Below, piece after piece: positions 43,668 to 52,974 of a DNA stretch of 64,000 nt. Below the pieces are notes generated by a model that saw only the letters and a program-made list of their open reading frames with translations, did not search any database and was not told the DNA's origin. The DNA lies in NCBI GenBank assembly GCA_031385445.1, contig JANNBM010000056.1, positions 248,001 through 312,000 on the forward strand. Direction: 5' to 3'. Made by a program: the position numbers and the translations under genes. Source of the stretch: CAIYZT01 sp031385445 (GTDB lineage: Bacteria; Pseudomonadota; Alphaproteobacteria; Rhodobacterales; Rhodobacteraceae). Within the stretch, counting starts at the first letter, position 1, and the number at the start of each line of letters is the position of its first letter.

Positions 43668-44897
43668 ATGGACACCTGCATTCTGATCGTTGGCACCTAT
43701 GACACCAAGGATGACGAGCTGTGCTATCTGGCGCAGGTTCTGCACGGTCAGGGCGGGCAGGCTTTGACCATGGATGTTTCCGTTCTTGGCGATCCTGTGG
43801 CGCCGGCCGATCTGTCCAAGCATGAGGTTGCCGCAGCGGCGGGCAGCAGCATTGCGGCGGCGATTGCGCTGGGCGATGAAAACGGCGCGATGCAGATCAT
43901 GGCGCGGGGGGCGGCGGCGTTGACGGCGCGGCTGCATGCCGAAGGCCGGATTGACGGGGTGATTGTGCTCGGCGGATCGATGGGCACCGATCTTGCCTTG
44001 GACGTTTGCGCCGCGCTGCCGCTGGGCGTGCCGAAATATGTGGTGTCCACCATCAGCTTTTCACCGCTGATCAACCCCGGCCGCGTGGCGGCGGATATTC
44101 AGATGATCCTTTGGGCGGGCGGGCTTTACGGGCTGAACTCGGTCTGCAAGGCCACTTTGTCGCAGGCAGCGGGCGCGGTATTGGGCGCGGCGCGGGCGGT
44201 GGAGCGGCCAACGGGCAGCAAACCGATCCTCGCGATGTCAGGGTTCAATTCGAAAGTCGTAAACTATATGGTCCCGCTGAAACCCGCGTTCGAGGCGATG
44301 GGATTTGAAGTGGCGGTGTTTCATGGCACGGGCATGGGCGGCCGGGCGATGGAAAGTCTGGCGGCGCAGGGGGCCTTTGCAGCAGTGCTGGATCTGTCGC
44401 CGCAAGAGGTGGCGAACCACCTGTTCGGCTCGCCGATCAGCGCGGGCGCGGACCGGATGACCAACGCCGGGCGTCTGGGTATTCCGCAGATCATCTCGAT
44501 CGGTTGCCTTGATCTGGTCGATCTGGTCGGCTGGCAACCCCTGCCCGAAATGTTCCGCGATTTCCCCGCGCATGCCCACAACCGCCTGCTGACCACCGTG
44601 CTGCAAACCCCTGCGCAGCGGCGCGCGGTGGCGCGCGAGATGTGCCGCAAACTGGCGGGCTCGGTGGGCCCTGTGGTGTTTATTCTGCCGACAAAAGGTG
44701 GGCACTGCTGGGATCTGCCGGGCGGGCCGCTTTATGACCCCGAGGGGTTGATCGCCTTTTGCGACGAGATGCACAACCTGTGCCCGGCCAACGTGACCCT
44801 GATCGCGCTGGACGCGCATATCAACGACACGGCGTTTCATGATGCGGTCATGGCGCAGGTCGCGACATGGATCGAAGCGGGTATCGTAAAAGCCTAG
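43668..44897 (+). CDS. UPF0261 / Tm-1-like ATP-binding protein
   Basis: A 409-residue UPF0261-family protein: N-terminal ILIVGTYDTKDDELCYLA, the glycine-rich IVLGGSMGTDLALDV, and C-terminal LPTKGGHCWDLPGGPL. The family includes the plant Tm-1 virus-resistance protein, but bacterial function is not established. It follows the ALDH gene after about 90 bases. Its stop overlaps the DUF1501 gene's stop by four bases, convergently. Confidence 0.85.
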   Translation: MDTCILIVGTYDTKDDELCYLAQVLHGQGGQALTMDVSVLGDPVAPADLSKHEVAAAAGSSIAAAIALGDENGAMQIMARGAAALTARLHAEGRIDGVIVLGGSMGTDLALDVCAALPLGVPKYVVSTISFSPLINPGRVAADIQMILWAGGLYGLNSVCKATLSQAAGAVLGAARAVERPTGSKPILAMSGFNSKVVNYMVPLKPAFEAMGFEVAVFHGTGMGGRAMESLAAQGAFAAVLDLSPQEVANHLFGSPISAGADRMTNAGRLGIPQIISIGCLDLVDLVGWQPLPEMFRDFPAHAHNRLLTTVLQTPAQRRAVAREMCRKLAGSVGPVVFILPTKGGHCWDLPGGPLYDPEGLIAFCDEMHNLCPANVTLIALDAHINDTAFHDAVMAQVATWIEAGIVKA

Positions 44898-46048
44898 GCG
44901 CGCCAGATGCCCAAGGGGGCGGGGGTAAAGCCGGGAAAGACCTGGGCGGGGTCGGCAAGGCCCATATGGGCGGTCAAAAGCTCTGACAGGACATGGCGGT
45001 AGTCGGTGACAACGGCCAGATCCGCGCCCTCTTCGAGGTGCTCGTTTGCCAGCCCCGGCCAGCGCCCCACCATCCGCCCGCCTTTGGACTGCGGGCCCAG
45101 AACCATCATGACATTGCCGCGCCCGTGATCGGTGCCGCCCGCCGAGTTCGAGCGCAGGCGGCGGCCAAACTCGCTCATCACCACAACGCTGACGTCTTGT
45201 TGCAGCGGCCCCAGATCGCGCCAAAACGCCATCAGCGCGGCCGACAGCGGCGCTAGCATTCCGGCAAACTGGCCCGCTTGGCCAACATGCGTGTCCCAAC
45301 CGCCATAATCAACAGTCGCAACCCGCAGCCCGACACCCAGCTTCAACGACCGCGCGAGCGACATCAGGGTCGGCGAAAGAGGGTTGTTTTCAGGATAAGG
45401 CACGGCAGGATCATAGCCGATCAGGGCCTGATCCGCCTCTGACCACAGGCGCGTGCCGATCAGGTTGGACAGCTGCAATAGCCCCTCGACCGGAACGGCG
45501 AGTTTGCCGTGGCTGCCGAACCCTTCAGCCAGACGCGCGCGCAGGGCCGGGGCGAGCCAGTTTCCCGGCGCGATCAACAGATCCTCCAATGCTTCGGCGA
45601 CGGCGGGTTGCCCGCCCAGAAAGCTGGCCGGTTGGCGCGAGCCCATGGCGATTGCGGGCATGTCGCCGCCCGGTTTGGCCGCGCCGATCCAGCGGCCGAT
45701 CCAGCCCGACGGATCGCCGGGCGGAAGGGTGCCGAACAGCCCGCGTTCGATGCGCGCTTCGGCGTCAAAATGGCTGCGCGTCGCCTCGATCAATCCAGAG
45801 GCGTGGATCAACGACAGATCGCCCGCGTCATAAAGATCGGCCAACTCGCCCGCTTGGGCGTGAAACCGGAAATCGATATCGGCGATGTCCTGGGCGATCA
45901 CGCGGCCAGCCCCGTCACCCTTGCGCAGCACGCGCAAGTCTTCGGGACGCGCGGCGATCAGGTTTTCATCGGACGAAGGACAAACCAGGTTCAGCCCATC
46001 CGCGCCGCCGCGCAGAAAGATGACCACAAGTGCCGGTTCCATTGCCAT
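44894..46048 (-). CDS. DUF1501 protein
   Basis: A 384-residue protein of the DUF1501 (sulfatase-like fold) family: VVIFLRGGADGLNLVCP, YGGWDTHVGQ and VVVMSEFGRR are characteristic. No signal peptide is visible at this start. Pairs of DUF1501 with DUF1800 genes are widespread in alphaproteobacteria, but substrate is unknown. The DUF1800 gene is directly upstream. Confidence 0.85.
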   Translation of the reverse strand: MAMEPALVVIFLRGGADGLNLVCPSSDENLIAARPEDLRVLRKGDGAGRVIAQDIADIDFRFHAQAGELADLYDAGDLSLIHASGLIEATRSHFDAEARIERGLFGTLPPGDPSGWIGRWIGAAKPGGDMPAIAMGSRQPASFLGGQPAVAEALEDLLIAPGNWLAPALRARLAEGFGSHGKLAVPVEGLLQLSNLIGTRLWSEADQALIGYDPAVPYPENNPLSPTLMSLARSLKLGVGLRVATVDYGGWDTHVGQAGQFAGMLAPLSAALMAFWRDLGPLQQDVSVVVMSEFGRRLRSNSAGGTDHGRGNVMMVLGPQSKGGRMVGRWPGLANEHLEEGADLAVVTDYRHVLSELLTAHMGLADPAQVFPGFTPAPLGIWRA

Positions 46049-46057
46049 ACCCGCCCC

Positions 46058-47698
46058 CTAGCGCAACAAAAATTCAGGCGTGATCGCCGCAAGGGCGATG
46101 GCCCCGACGGCCACACCCCAGTGTTCTTCGTCCGTCAAAACCGTGGTTTGCGCCTCGGGATCAATGCCCATCGCAGCGGGCAGATCGTTGGCGCCATGCC
46201 CCAAAAGCCCGGCCCAACGCGCCGCCAGTGCGCCTAAAGTCTCGCCTTCAATCCGCGCGGCCAGATCAATCGTCACGCAGCCAAACCAAGGTTCGTGCGC
46301 GTTCAGAGCCAGATCAATCACCCGGTTCAGGGTCGATGCGCCGGTCCATTGGCCCAAGATATCGGGATGGCCGGTCGGCGGGCCGTATTCATGCTGCTGC
46401 CAGCCCGCACGGGCAAGCGGCCATTGGAAATTGTTCTCTGTGCTGCTGACCTCGGCGCCGGTGGCCCGGTAAAGCGCGGCCAGAACTTCGAACGGGCGGC
46501 GCAGTTTGCTGGGCGGGGTGGCGGCAAAGCTGGGATGCAGAACCAAGGCGCGCACCACTTGCCCGATTTGATCGGGCGCGTCCGAGGTGGCCAGAAAGAC
46601 TGCCGACAGATCCGCGACAAGCGCCGGATCGGGGCTGTCGGTCAGCAAACGGCGGGCGATTTTTTCACACACAAAACGGGCTGTGGCCGGATGAATGGCA
46701 AGGATATCAAGCACCTGATCGCCGTCCGCCATCGCCGCCCGGTTCGGCGGAAAGGCGACCCCCAGAATGCGTTTTTGATAGGGGTCGTGCCAGGCTTCGA
46801 CAAAGTTGAAACGGCCCGAAGCCGGGGCGTTCACCCCTTCGGACAGATAACGCCCATCGCCGACGGACCAGCCGGTAAAGGCGCGGGCGACCTCGTAAAC
46901 GTCCTGATCAATATACCCCGCAGCAAGGCCCTGTTCGGCACCCGGAACGTCCTGCCAATCGCTGTATTTGTCATTCAGATAGGCCGCCGCACCCATGGTG
47001 TGCAGTTCCAAAAGCTCGCGGCCATAATTTTCATTGGCCGGAGAGGCGCGGCTTTCATCGTTGTTCAGATAGTAAAGCATGGAAGGTGAGCGCGACATCT
47101 CACCCAGAAGCACCCGAAAATTGCCCAAGGCATGGCTGCGCAAGGCGGCATCGTGACTGGCAAAGAAGGCGGCGCAGAATTCGTTTTTCTGCGCGTTTAC
47201 GTTGAAATGGTCGTGCCAGAACTGGGTCATCACCTCGCGCAGCTGCGCCGGGGCATGGACGGCCCGGATCAGGGACGCCGCCACAACTTCGGTCGCGGGG
47301 CGGGTGCGTTCGGTATAGGACATGCCAAGGCCCCAGTCGGTCAGAGCGGTCAGATCGGCGGGGTCGGCGGTCAGCGATGACAGCGGGCGCACCTGATCAA
47401 GTGCGGGCCAGGAATGGCCGTTTTCGTCGGATTCTGCCTCATAGGCGATGCGAAGACGGGCCTTTTGCAGGCGGGCATCAAGGCTGGGATCGGCGGCGGG
47501 CAGGGCGAGTTGGTGGTCAAGCCAAGCGACCGGGCCAAGCGCGGTGATCTCGGCCAAAGCGCCGGAATTTGCGCCAAAGGTCAGACGGTTAAGATAAAGC
47601 CGATCCGGCGATGGGGCCGCGGCAAAGGCCAGCCGCGGCGCGATCGCGGCGGCGAGGGCCGACGTCAGGCCAAGATGAAAGGCGCGGCGGGTGAGCAT
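46058..47698 (-). CDS. DUF1800 protein with Tat-like signal
   Basis: A 546-residue DUF1800-family protein. It starts MLTRRAFHLGLTSALAAAIA, a Tat-like twin-arginine signal peptide. The family motifs FWHDHFNVN and NENYGRELLELHTMG are present, the latter with the histidine/glutamate residues of the domain. It is likely exported folded. It is the first gene of the DUF1800-DUF1501 unit and stands 9 bases before the next. Confidence 0.85.
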   Translation of the reverse strand: MLTRRAFHLGLTSALAAAIAPRLAFAAAPSPDRLYLNRLTFGANSGALAEITALGPVAWLDHQLALPAADPSLDARLQKARLRIAYEAESDENGHSWPALDQVRPLSSLTADPADLTALTDWGLGMSYTERTRPATEVVAASLIRAVHAPAQLREVMTQFWHDHFNVNAQKNEFCAAFFASHDAALRSHALGNFRVLLGEMSRSPSMLYYLNNDESRASPANENYGRELLELHTMGAAAYLNDKYSDWQDVPGAEQGLAAGYIDQDVYEVARAFTGWSVGDGRYLSEGVNAPASGRFNFVEAWHDPYQKRILGVAFPPNRAAMADGDQVLDILAIHPATARFVCEKIARRLLTDSPDPALVADLSAVFLATSDAPDQIGQVVRALVLHPSFAATPPSKLRRPFEVLAALYRATGAEVSSTENNFQWPLARAGWQQHEYGPPTGHPDILGQWTGASTLNRVIDLALNAHEPWFGCVTIDLAARIEGETLGALAARWAGLLGHGANDLPAAMGIDPEAQTTVLTDEEHWGVAVGAIALAAITPEFLLR

Positions 47699-47796
47699 TG
47701 GAAACCTCGTTCAGCCAGTTCACAATCAAAGCTAGCACGGGCGCGCAATTCCCCAAGTCGGGGGAAAGCCAAGCGGCGGGATTTCGCCAAAGGGGG

Positions 47797-48447
47797 TCAG
47801 GACAGCGCTGCGAGCAGGTCCATCGCGGTGATCTGATCGAACTGCACATGCGCCTGCATCGCGGTTTCGGCCCCGACGGAATCGCGGGCGGTGATCAGGC
47901 CAAGGATACGGCGATGATCGGCGGCCGAGGCGGCAATCGCCCCGGCATAACGGTAACGCGCCCGGTAATAGGCCAGCAGTTTGCGCGCGTTGGTTTTGAT
48001 CATCTCGGTCAGGAAGGGGTTTCCGCCGGCGATGGCCACCGCCTCGTGAAACGCGAGGTTCAGCTGATAATAGGCGTCAGGATCGGTGTCGCCCTTGGCG
48101 GCGGCATGCGATTCGCAGGCGGTGACGATCTGTTCAAGGCTCTTAGCCCCGGAAACCGACAGACGCCGCGCCGCCAATCCTGCGGCCTGACCTTCAAGCT
48201 TGGCATGAACTTCAAGGATGGCGAGGAATTCTTCCAACGTCGGGCGGAACAGGGTCGCGCCTTTGCGCGGGTTTCGGCGCACAAGGCCCATCGCCTCCAG
48301 CTGCAAGATCGCCTCGCGCACGGGGGTGCGGGACACGCCGAATTCGGCGACCAGTGCCACCTCGTCCACCGGATCGCCGGGGTTCAGGCGGCCGGTGTCG
48401 ATCCAGTTCATCAATTTCGCGATCAAGGTGTCGGTTTGGCCAGCCAT
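47797..48447 (-). CDS. GntR-family regulator, FCD type
   Basis: About 216 residues: winged helix (ALVAEFGVSRTPVREAILQL) followed by the all-alpha FCD effector domain with conserved Asp and His ligands in YQLNLAFHEAVAIAGGN and DHRRILG. Such regulators respond to carboxylic acids. The start is ATG 48447; a TTG at 48489 is also in frame. Target not visible, possibly the DUF1800/DUF1501 genes. Confidence 0.85.
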   Translation of the reverse strand: MAGQTDTLIAKLMNWIDTGRLNPGDPVDEVALVAEFGVSRTPVREAILQLEAMGLVRRNPRKGATLFRPTLEEFLAILEVHAKLEGQAAGLAARRLSVSGAKSLEQIVTACESHAAAKGDTDPDAYYQLNLAFHEAVAIAGGNPFLTEMIKTNARKLLAYYRARYRYAGAIAASAADHRRILGLITARDSVGAETAMQAHVQFDQITAMDLLAALS

Positions 48448-48776
48448 CTGGGGATGGAAGCGGCAATTTGCGCGAAGGTAAAGATGCAAAATGCAGGGCG
48501 AACCGCACGGCAGGCCACAACAGGATGACGCAATAAGCTCTTGCTGCGGTGCAGAAAAGTTCGAAAACTGTTGCCAAAATCCCGCCCTTTCAGCGTGGGA
48601 CTGCGCGGAATTCGAAAAAATTGCGGCAAAATTGCGGCTTTGGCAAATCGGGGGCTAGAAAACGGGTCGAAAGATTCGTACTGCTTTTCCAAAGGTGCGT
48701 ACGGCGACAGGCAATTTGCCCTGCGTGACCTTACAACAATCCGGTCAAAGAACCGGGAATGAGGCGGAGTAATAGT
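48448..48776. other. Intergenic region before the adhesin gene
   Basis: The gap between the GntR gene and the adhesin gene, about 330 bases, has no family-like frame. It is slightly more AT-rich than flanks and presumably holds divergent promoters. No tRNA or clear operator seen. Confidence 0.4.
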
Positions 48777-51617
48777 ATGGTTTCGGCGATAGAATTCGCC
48801 GTTCGCGACTCAGCGGGCGGAATCCAGCGCGGTATGGTTGGCGGCGAGTCCGCAGGAAACCTTGTGCAGACCGCCTCTGGCGACAGCATTTCCCTTAACA
48901 TCGGGCGCGAAAGCATCGCGGCCTATGACCAGGTCGGCGCCGATCTGGTTGTGACGCTGGTGGATGGCCAGACGGTCGTGATCAGCAACTACTTCGGCGC
49001 TGCAGCCGGGACGAATCATCTGTATTTGTCCGCTGATGGCGAGATTTCAGAGGTTCTGGTGGCCCCATCGGGCAACGGCCCGCTGTTTGCAGAGTATGGC
49101 CCGGTATCGGGCTGGGATAAGTGGAGCCCGCTTGACGATTTGCGGTTCGCTTCGTCTGACCCGGTGACTGAAGAGCTGGCCGTGGCCGACGATCCGGCCG
49201 GCATGGCGCCGTTCGTTCCGGGCCTGCTTGCCGGTCCGTTGGGCCTGCTCGCAGCCGGCACAGCCGCTGCTGCGGTTGTCGTGGGCGATGGTGACGGCGA
49301 CGGTGACGGAGAAGGCGAGGGCGACGGAGATGGCGAGGGTGAGGGAGACGGCGAGGGTGACGGCGAGGGAGACGGCGATGGGGAGGGCGAGGGCGATGGT
49401 GACGGCGATGGTGACGGCGACGGCGATGGTGACGGCGACGGCGATGGTGACGGCGACGGCGATGGTGACGGCGACGGTGATGGCGATGGTGACGGCGATG
49501 GCGATGGCGATGGTGACGGCGACGGTGATGGTGACGGCGATGGTGACGGCGATGGTGACGGCGATGGTGATGGCGATCACGACGCCCCGACCGTGGACGG
49601 CGCTCCGGTTATCCTGATCAACACCCTGACCCAAGATCCGACCATGTCGGTGACGGGTACGGGTGAGCCTGGCGATGAAGTTAAGGTGACCATTGGCGGC
49701 TTTACCCAAACCGCAACGATCAATGCGCAAGGCACCTGGTCTGTCACCTTCCCGACCAACCAGATCCCGGCGGATGGCGATTATTCGGCCCATGTCCATG
49801 TTAACGGCACGAATGGCGCAAACTGGGATCTGGATGGCCCGGACTTTGTGATCGACCTGACGCCACCGGAAATCGACATCACGGCAGGCACCAAATCGGT
49901 TGGCCATGTCGAAAACGGTGCCGATTATGCGAATGGGATCACGATTTCGGGCAAAGGCGAAGCAGGCGCTTCGCTGGTGGTGGAAATTGACGGCAAGTCA
50001 CACGCTGTGACGGTGGCGGCCAACGGAAGCTGGTCTGTGAATTTTGGAACCTCGGAACTGCCGGGTGGTGAATATCAGCTGCCGGTGAAGGTCACTTCGA
50101 CCGACATTCACGGCAACGTAACGGTGGTCCACGACGTTCTGGTGGTCGACACGGTCACCAATGTTAACATTGACGCCGTTCAGGCCGGGGACAACACAGT
50201 TTCCGGGGCTGAAGCGGCCGCTGGGGTTACCCTGACGGGCACTGCACAGGCGGGTGCGACGGTTGATATCACCTTCCAAGGCGTGACCCATACGGTCACG
50301 GCAGGCGCAAATGGCGCTTGGTCGTCAAACTTTGCCGCGGGTGGCATCCGGACCGGGACCTATGACAGCACCGTCACGGTCAGGGCCGCGGATGCAGCAG
50401 GCAACGTCGCGACGGACAGCCATGTTGTGCATATCGATACCGAAGTTGTGCCGCTTGCACGGATCTCGCTTTCAACGGGCACGGACAGTGTTGTCAACGC
50501 TGTAGAAGCCTCTGGCGGCCTTACAGTGACGGGAGTGGTGGAAGCGGGATCGACCGTTATGGTCAAATTCGGCAACGGTTCCTTGCACGCGGCGACGGTT
50601 TCTGCGGGCGGCATCTGGTCGATCGTGATCCCGGCAGGCGAAATCCCTGCGGGCGAAAATTCGGTCACGCTGACGATGTCTGCGACCGATCAATATGGCA
50701 ACACCTCCAGCATCACCGAGCAGGTTGCCGTTGATACGCTGGTGCGCAACCTCGCCTTTACCGGCGGCTCGATCGGGGGTGACGGTGTCATCAACGCTGC
50801 AGAAGCCGCTGCGGGTCTGACAGTGACCGGCAAAGTCGAAGCGAACTCCACTTTGGTGGTGCGCCTGTCGAATGGACAGTCGATCAGCACAACGGCGGAT
50901 GCGAACGGGAACTGGTCGGCGACCTTTGCGGAAAACCGGCTGCCTTCCGGCGAAGGCCACGATGCGACGGTCACGGTGACGGCGACCGACAAGGCGGGCA
51001 ACGTCGATACGATCTCGCAAGACTTTGATTATGATACCACCGCTCCGGGTGCGCCCGAAGTTGTCTCTTTCACCCGCGATGCCACGGGCCTGCGCGCCAT
51101 TGGCACGGTTTTGACCGATGACACCTATACCTTCACCCAGATCGACGAGAGCGGGCATCAGTCCAACGTGTCGACCAAGGTGTCTGTGGATGTGGATGAG
51201 GGCGAGTCGATCTTCAAATTCAGCCAAACAGTGCCTGATGGCAGCTATCTGGTGATCAACACGACCGACACGGCGGGCAACGAAAGCTCCACCTTGCTGA
51301 TCGTGGACAACACCACGGCACCGACGGTGGATCTGGGCCGAGAGGGTCTTGACGGCTTTGACTTTGCCGCCATCGACCTGACCTTCGCCCCCGATGCGCA
51401 GCTGACTATCACTCAAGAGCATCTGATGGCACTGACCGGCGCGGATCACGAGCTGATCGTGAAGGGCGACGCTGGCGACAGCGTGACCCTGATCGGCGGC
51501 GAGATGAGCGGCGATACCCGCGTGATCGACGGCGAAACCTATAACGTCTATACCTTGGGCGACCACGGATCGGTTTTGCTGGACGACGATATCTCTGCCA
51601 CCACGACGATCGTCTGA
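48777..51617 (+). CDS. Large Bap-like adhesin, type I secretion substrate
   Basis: A 946-residue secreted adhesin. Residues 1-100 (MVSAIEFAVRDSAGG, then ADLVVTLVDGQTVVISNYFG) form the prefix seen in BapA/LapF adhesins. Residues 170-267 are 49 Gly-Asp/Glu pairs. Five or so Ig-like repeats of about 95-100 residues follow, each with a (G/N)xWS...F and VDT-type end. The C-terminal part (LTITQEHLMALTG, then NVYTLGDHGSVLLDDD) matches the usual secretion end of such proteins. No Sec signal; export is by the TolC-ABC-HlyD genes just downstream. It has GGCGGAG before the ATG at 48777; ATG 48759 is less likely. Confidence 0.85.
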   Translation: MVSAIEFAVRDSAGGIQRGMVGGESAGNLVQTASGDSISLNIGRESIAAYDQVGADLVVTLVDGQTVVISNYFGAAAGTNHLYLSADGEISEVLVAPSGNGPLFAEYGPVSGWDKWSPLDDLRFASSDPVTEELAVADDPAGMAPFVPGLLAGPLGLLAAGTAAAAVVVGDGDGDGDGEGEGDGDGEGEGDGEGDGEGDGDGEGEGDGDGDGDGDGDGDGDGDGDGDGDGDGDGDGDGDGDGDGDGDGDGDGDGDGDGDGDGDGDGDHDAPTVDGAPVILINTLTQDPTMSVTGTGEPGDEVKVTIGGFTQTATINAQGTWSVTFPTNQIPADGDYSAHVHVNGTNGANWDLDGPDFVIDLTPPEIDITAGTKSVGHVENGADYANGITISGKGEAGASLVVEIDGKSHAVTVAANGSWSVNFGTSELPGGEYQLPVKVTSTDIHGNVTVVHDVLVVDTVTNVNIDAVQAGDNTVSGAEAAAGVTLTGTAQAGATVDITFQGVTHTVTAGANGAWSSNFAAGGIRTGTYDSTVTVRAADAAGNVATDSHVVHIDTEVVPLARISLSTGTDSVVNAVEASGGLTVTGVVEAGSTVMVKFGNGSLHAATVSAGGIWSIVIPAGEIPAGENSVTLTMSATDQYGNTSSITEQVAVDTLVRNLAFTGGSIGGDGVINAAEAAAGLTVTGKVEANSTLVVRLSNGQSISTTADANGNWSATFAENRLPSGEGHDATVTVTATDKAGNVDTISQDFDYDTTAPGAPEVVSFTRDATGLRAIGTVLTDDTYTFTQIDESGHQSNVSTKVSVDVDEGESIFKFSQTVPDGSYLVINTTDTAGNESSTLLIVDNTTAPTVDLGREGLDGFDFAAIDLTFAPDAQLTITQEHLMALTGADHELIVKGDAGDSVTLIGGEMSGDTRVIDGETYNVYTLGDHGSVLLDDDISATTTIV
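49284..49577 (+). repeat. Six-base tandem repeat coding Gly-Asp/Glu
   Basis: Exactly 294 bases, 49 units of GGN-GAN, encode a glycine alternating with Asp or Glu without a break. The first part uses more GAG, the rest GAT/GAC. Such units invite slippage, and the protein stretch would be extended, highly negative and possibly calcium-binding. Confidence 0.95.
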
Positions 51618-51630
51618 CGGGGTTAGGGCA

Positions 51631-52974
51631 ATGCCCTCGGCGCCACGAAAAGGACAAAGGATTGGTCCCGCAAAAGCGGGTCTGATCCTGACCACGGCCC
51701 TGATGTTGGCCGGCTGCGTTGGGGATGATGTTGCCTCGCGCTTCAACACCAATCCGGGCCAGCCGGAGACAGGTCTTTCGGCCGATAACAGCGGCGCTTT
51801 GGCGGAAAATCCGGGCGAGGGCGGTCAGATCATCAATGACCTTCGCGGGCGGCTATCGGTTTTGCCAGGCGGCCGGGTGTTTGCGCAAATCGCGGCGGGG
51901 GTCGTGCAGACAAGCTCTGGTGCGGCCGCGGCGGAACTGCGCATCGCGCGGCTGAAAGCGGAGGCGAGGGAAACGAACTGGTTGCCATCCATCGGGCCAT
52001 CGGTGAACCTGACATCGCTGTCAGGACTGGTCAGCGCGATCCTTGTCGAAGCGGCTTTGTTCGACAACGGGCGCAAGAAGGCAGAACGCGCTTTTGCGGC
52101 GGCGGATGTGGAACTGGCGGCGGTGACGCTGGCTGATGAATTGAATACCAGGGTCTATGATGCGCTTTTGGCCTATGTCACGATCCAGCGCGCCCAGGAG
52201 CAAGCGGCAATCGACCAGCGCGCCATGGGGCAGTTGGCGGAGTTTCAGCGGATCATGCGGGTGCGGGTCGAAGGCGGGCTGTCGGATCTGAGCGAGCAGC
52301 AGATCATCGATCAGCAGGTCGCGCAGATGCAGGCGACGCTGGCATCTGATCAGCGCACGGCAGTGGTCGCAGCGGACGAGTTGGCGATGCTTTTCGGCGG
52401 GCCGGTCAGCGGCCTTTCGGGGCTGGACGCGCTGCCTGCGGACACGGAAATACCGGAACCCCTGGCGGTTTTGCGCGCGCGCGGGCTTGCCGCGCAGCGC
52501 GTTGCCGAAGCGCAGATCAACCGCGCTGATCTGTTGCCCGGCCTTTCCGCGCAGGCCGATATCAGCGGTGGCGGGGTTGAAACCGGTCTGGTTCTGGGGG
52601 CCGGGCAAATGATGGGTCTTGGCACGGGGGCCAGCCTTGAAGCCTTGGCATCGGTGGAGGATCTGGCGGCGCGGCAAGTGGCCGAAGCGGCCGAGAACGC
52701 CCGCCGGGATATTGGCGCGCTAAGCAACGACATGCAAACCCTTGCCCTGCGCGAGGCGCAAGGCGCCGAGGTTCTGGCGCAGACCATCGGCAATCTGACG
52801 ATGTTCACCGAACAATACAAAGTCGGGCGGCGGTCTTTGTTGGAGTTGGTCAGCGAGCATGACCGCACCGCGCGTCTGGCCCGTGATCAGGCGGCGCTGC
52901 GGTATGAGATCGTGTTGAAACGCTTGGCGATTGCGCGCGAGCGGGGCGTTTTGGTGGATGGGGCGCGGATGTGA
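51631..52974 (+). CDS. TolC-family outer-membrane lipoprotein of a type I secretion system
   Basis: A 447-residue protein. The lipobox LMLAGC at about residues 24-29 marks an outer-membrane lipoprotein, and the long helical heptads (for example LNTRVYDALLAYVTIQRAQE) are TolC/OEP coil. It follows the adhesin after 13 bases and leads into the ABC gene by a GTG overlap. It would form the outer channel. Confidence 0.87.
   Translation: MPSAPRKGQRIGPAKAGLILTTALMLAGCVGDDVASRFNTNPGQPETGLSADNSGALAENPGEGGQIINDLRGRLSVLPGGRVFAQIAAGVVQTSSGAAAAELRIARLKAEARETNWLPSIGPSVNLTSLSGLVSAILVEAALFDNGRKKAERAFAAADVELAAVTLADELNTRVYDALLAYVTIQRAQEQAAIDQRAMGQLAEFQRIMRVRVEGGLSDLSEQQIIDQQVAQMQATLASDQRTAVVAADELAMLFGGPVSGLSGLDALPADTEIPEPLAVLRARGLAAQRVAEAQINRADLLPGLSAQADISGGGVETGLVLGAGQMMGLGTGASLEALASVEDLAARQVAEAAENARRDIGALSNDMQTLALREAQGAEVLAQTIGNLTMFTEQYKVGRRSLLELVSEHDRTARLARDQAALRYEIVLKRLAIARERGVLVDGARM

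Noticed and set aside
49284..49577. Tandem repeat considered as a CRISPR array
   Set aside because: Units are six bases with no spacers, and the frame is kept throughout as coding sequence.
49047..49907. Minus-strand frame with an Ile-Ala-Val-Thr repeat (286 codons)
   Set aside because: It is the reverse complement of the Gly-Asp/Glu tandem repeat and adhesin gene; the repeat forces an open frame on both strands.
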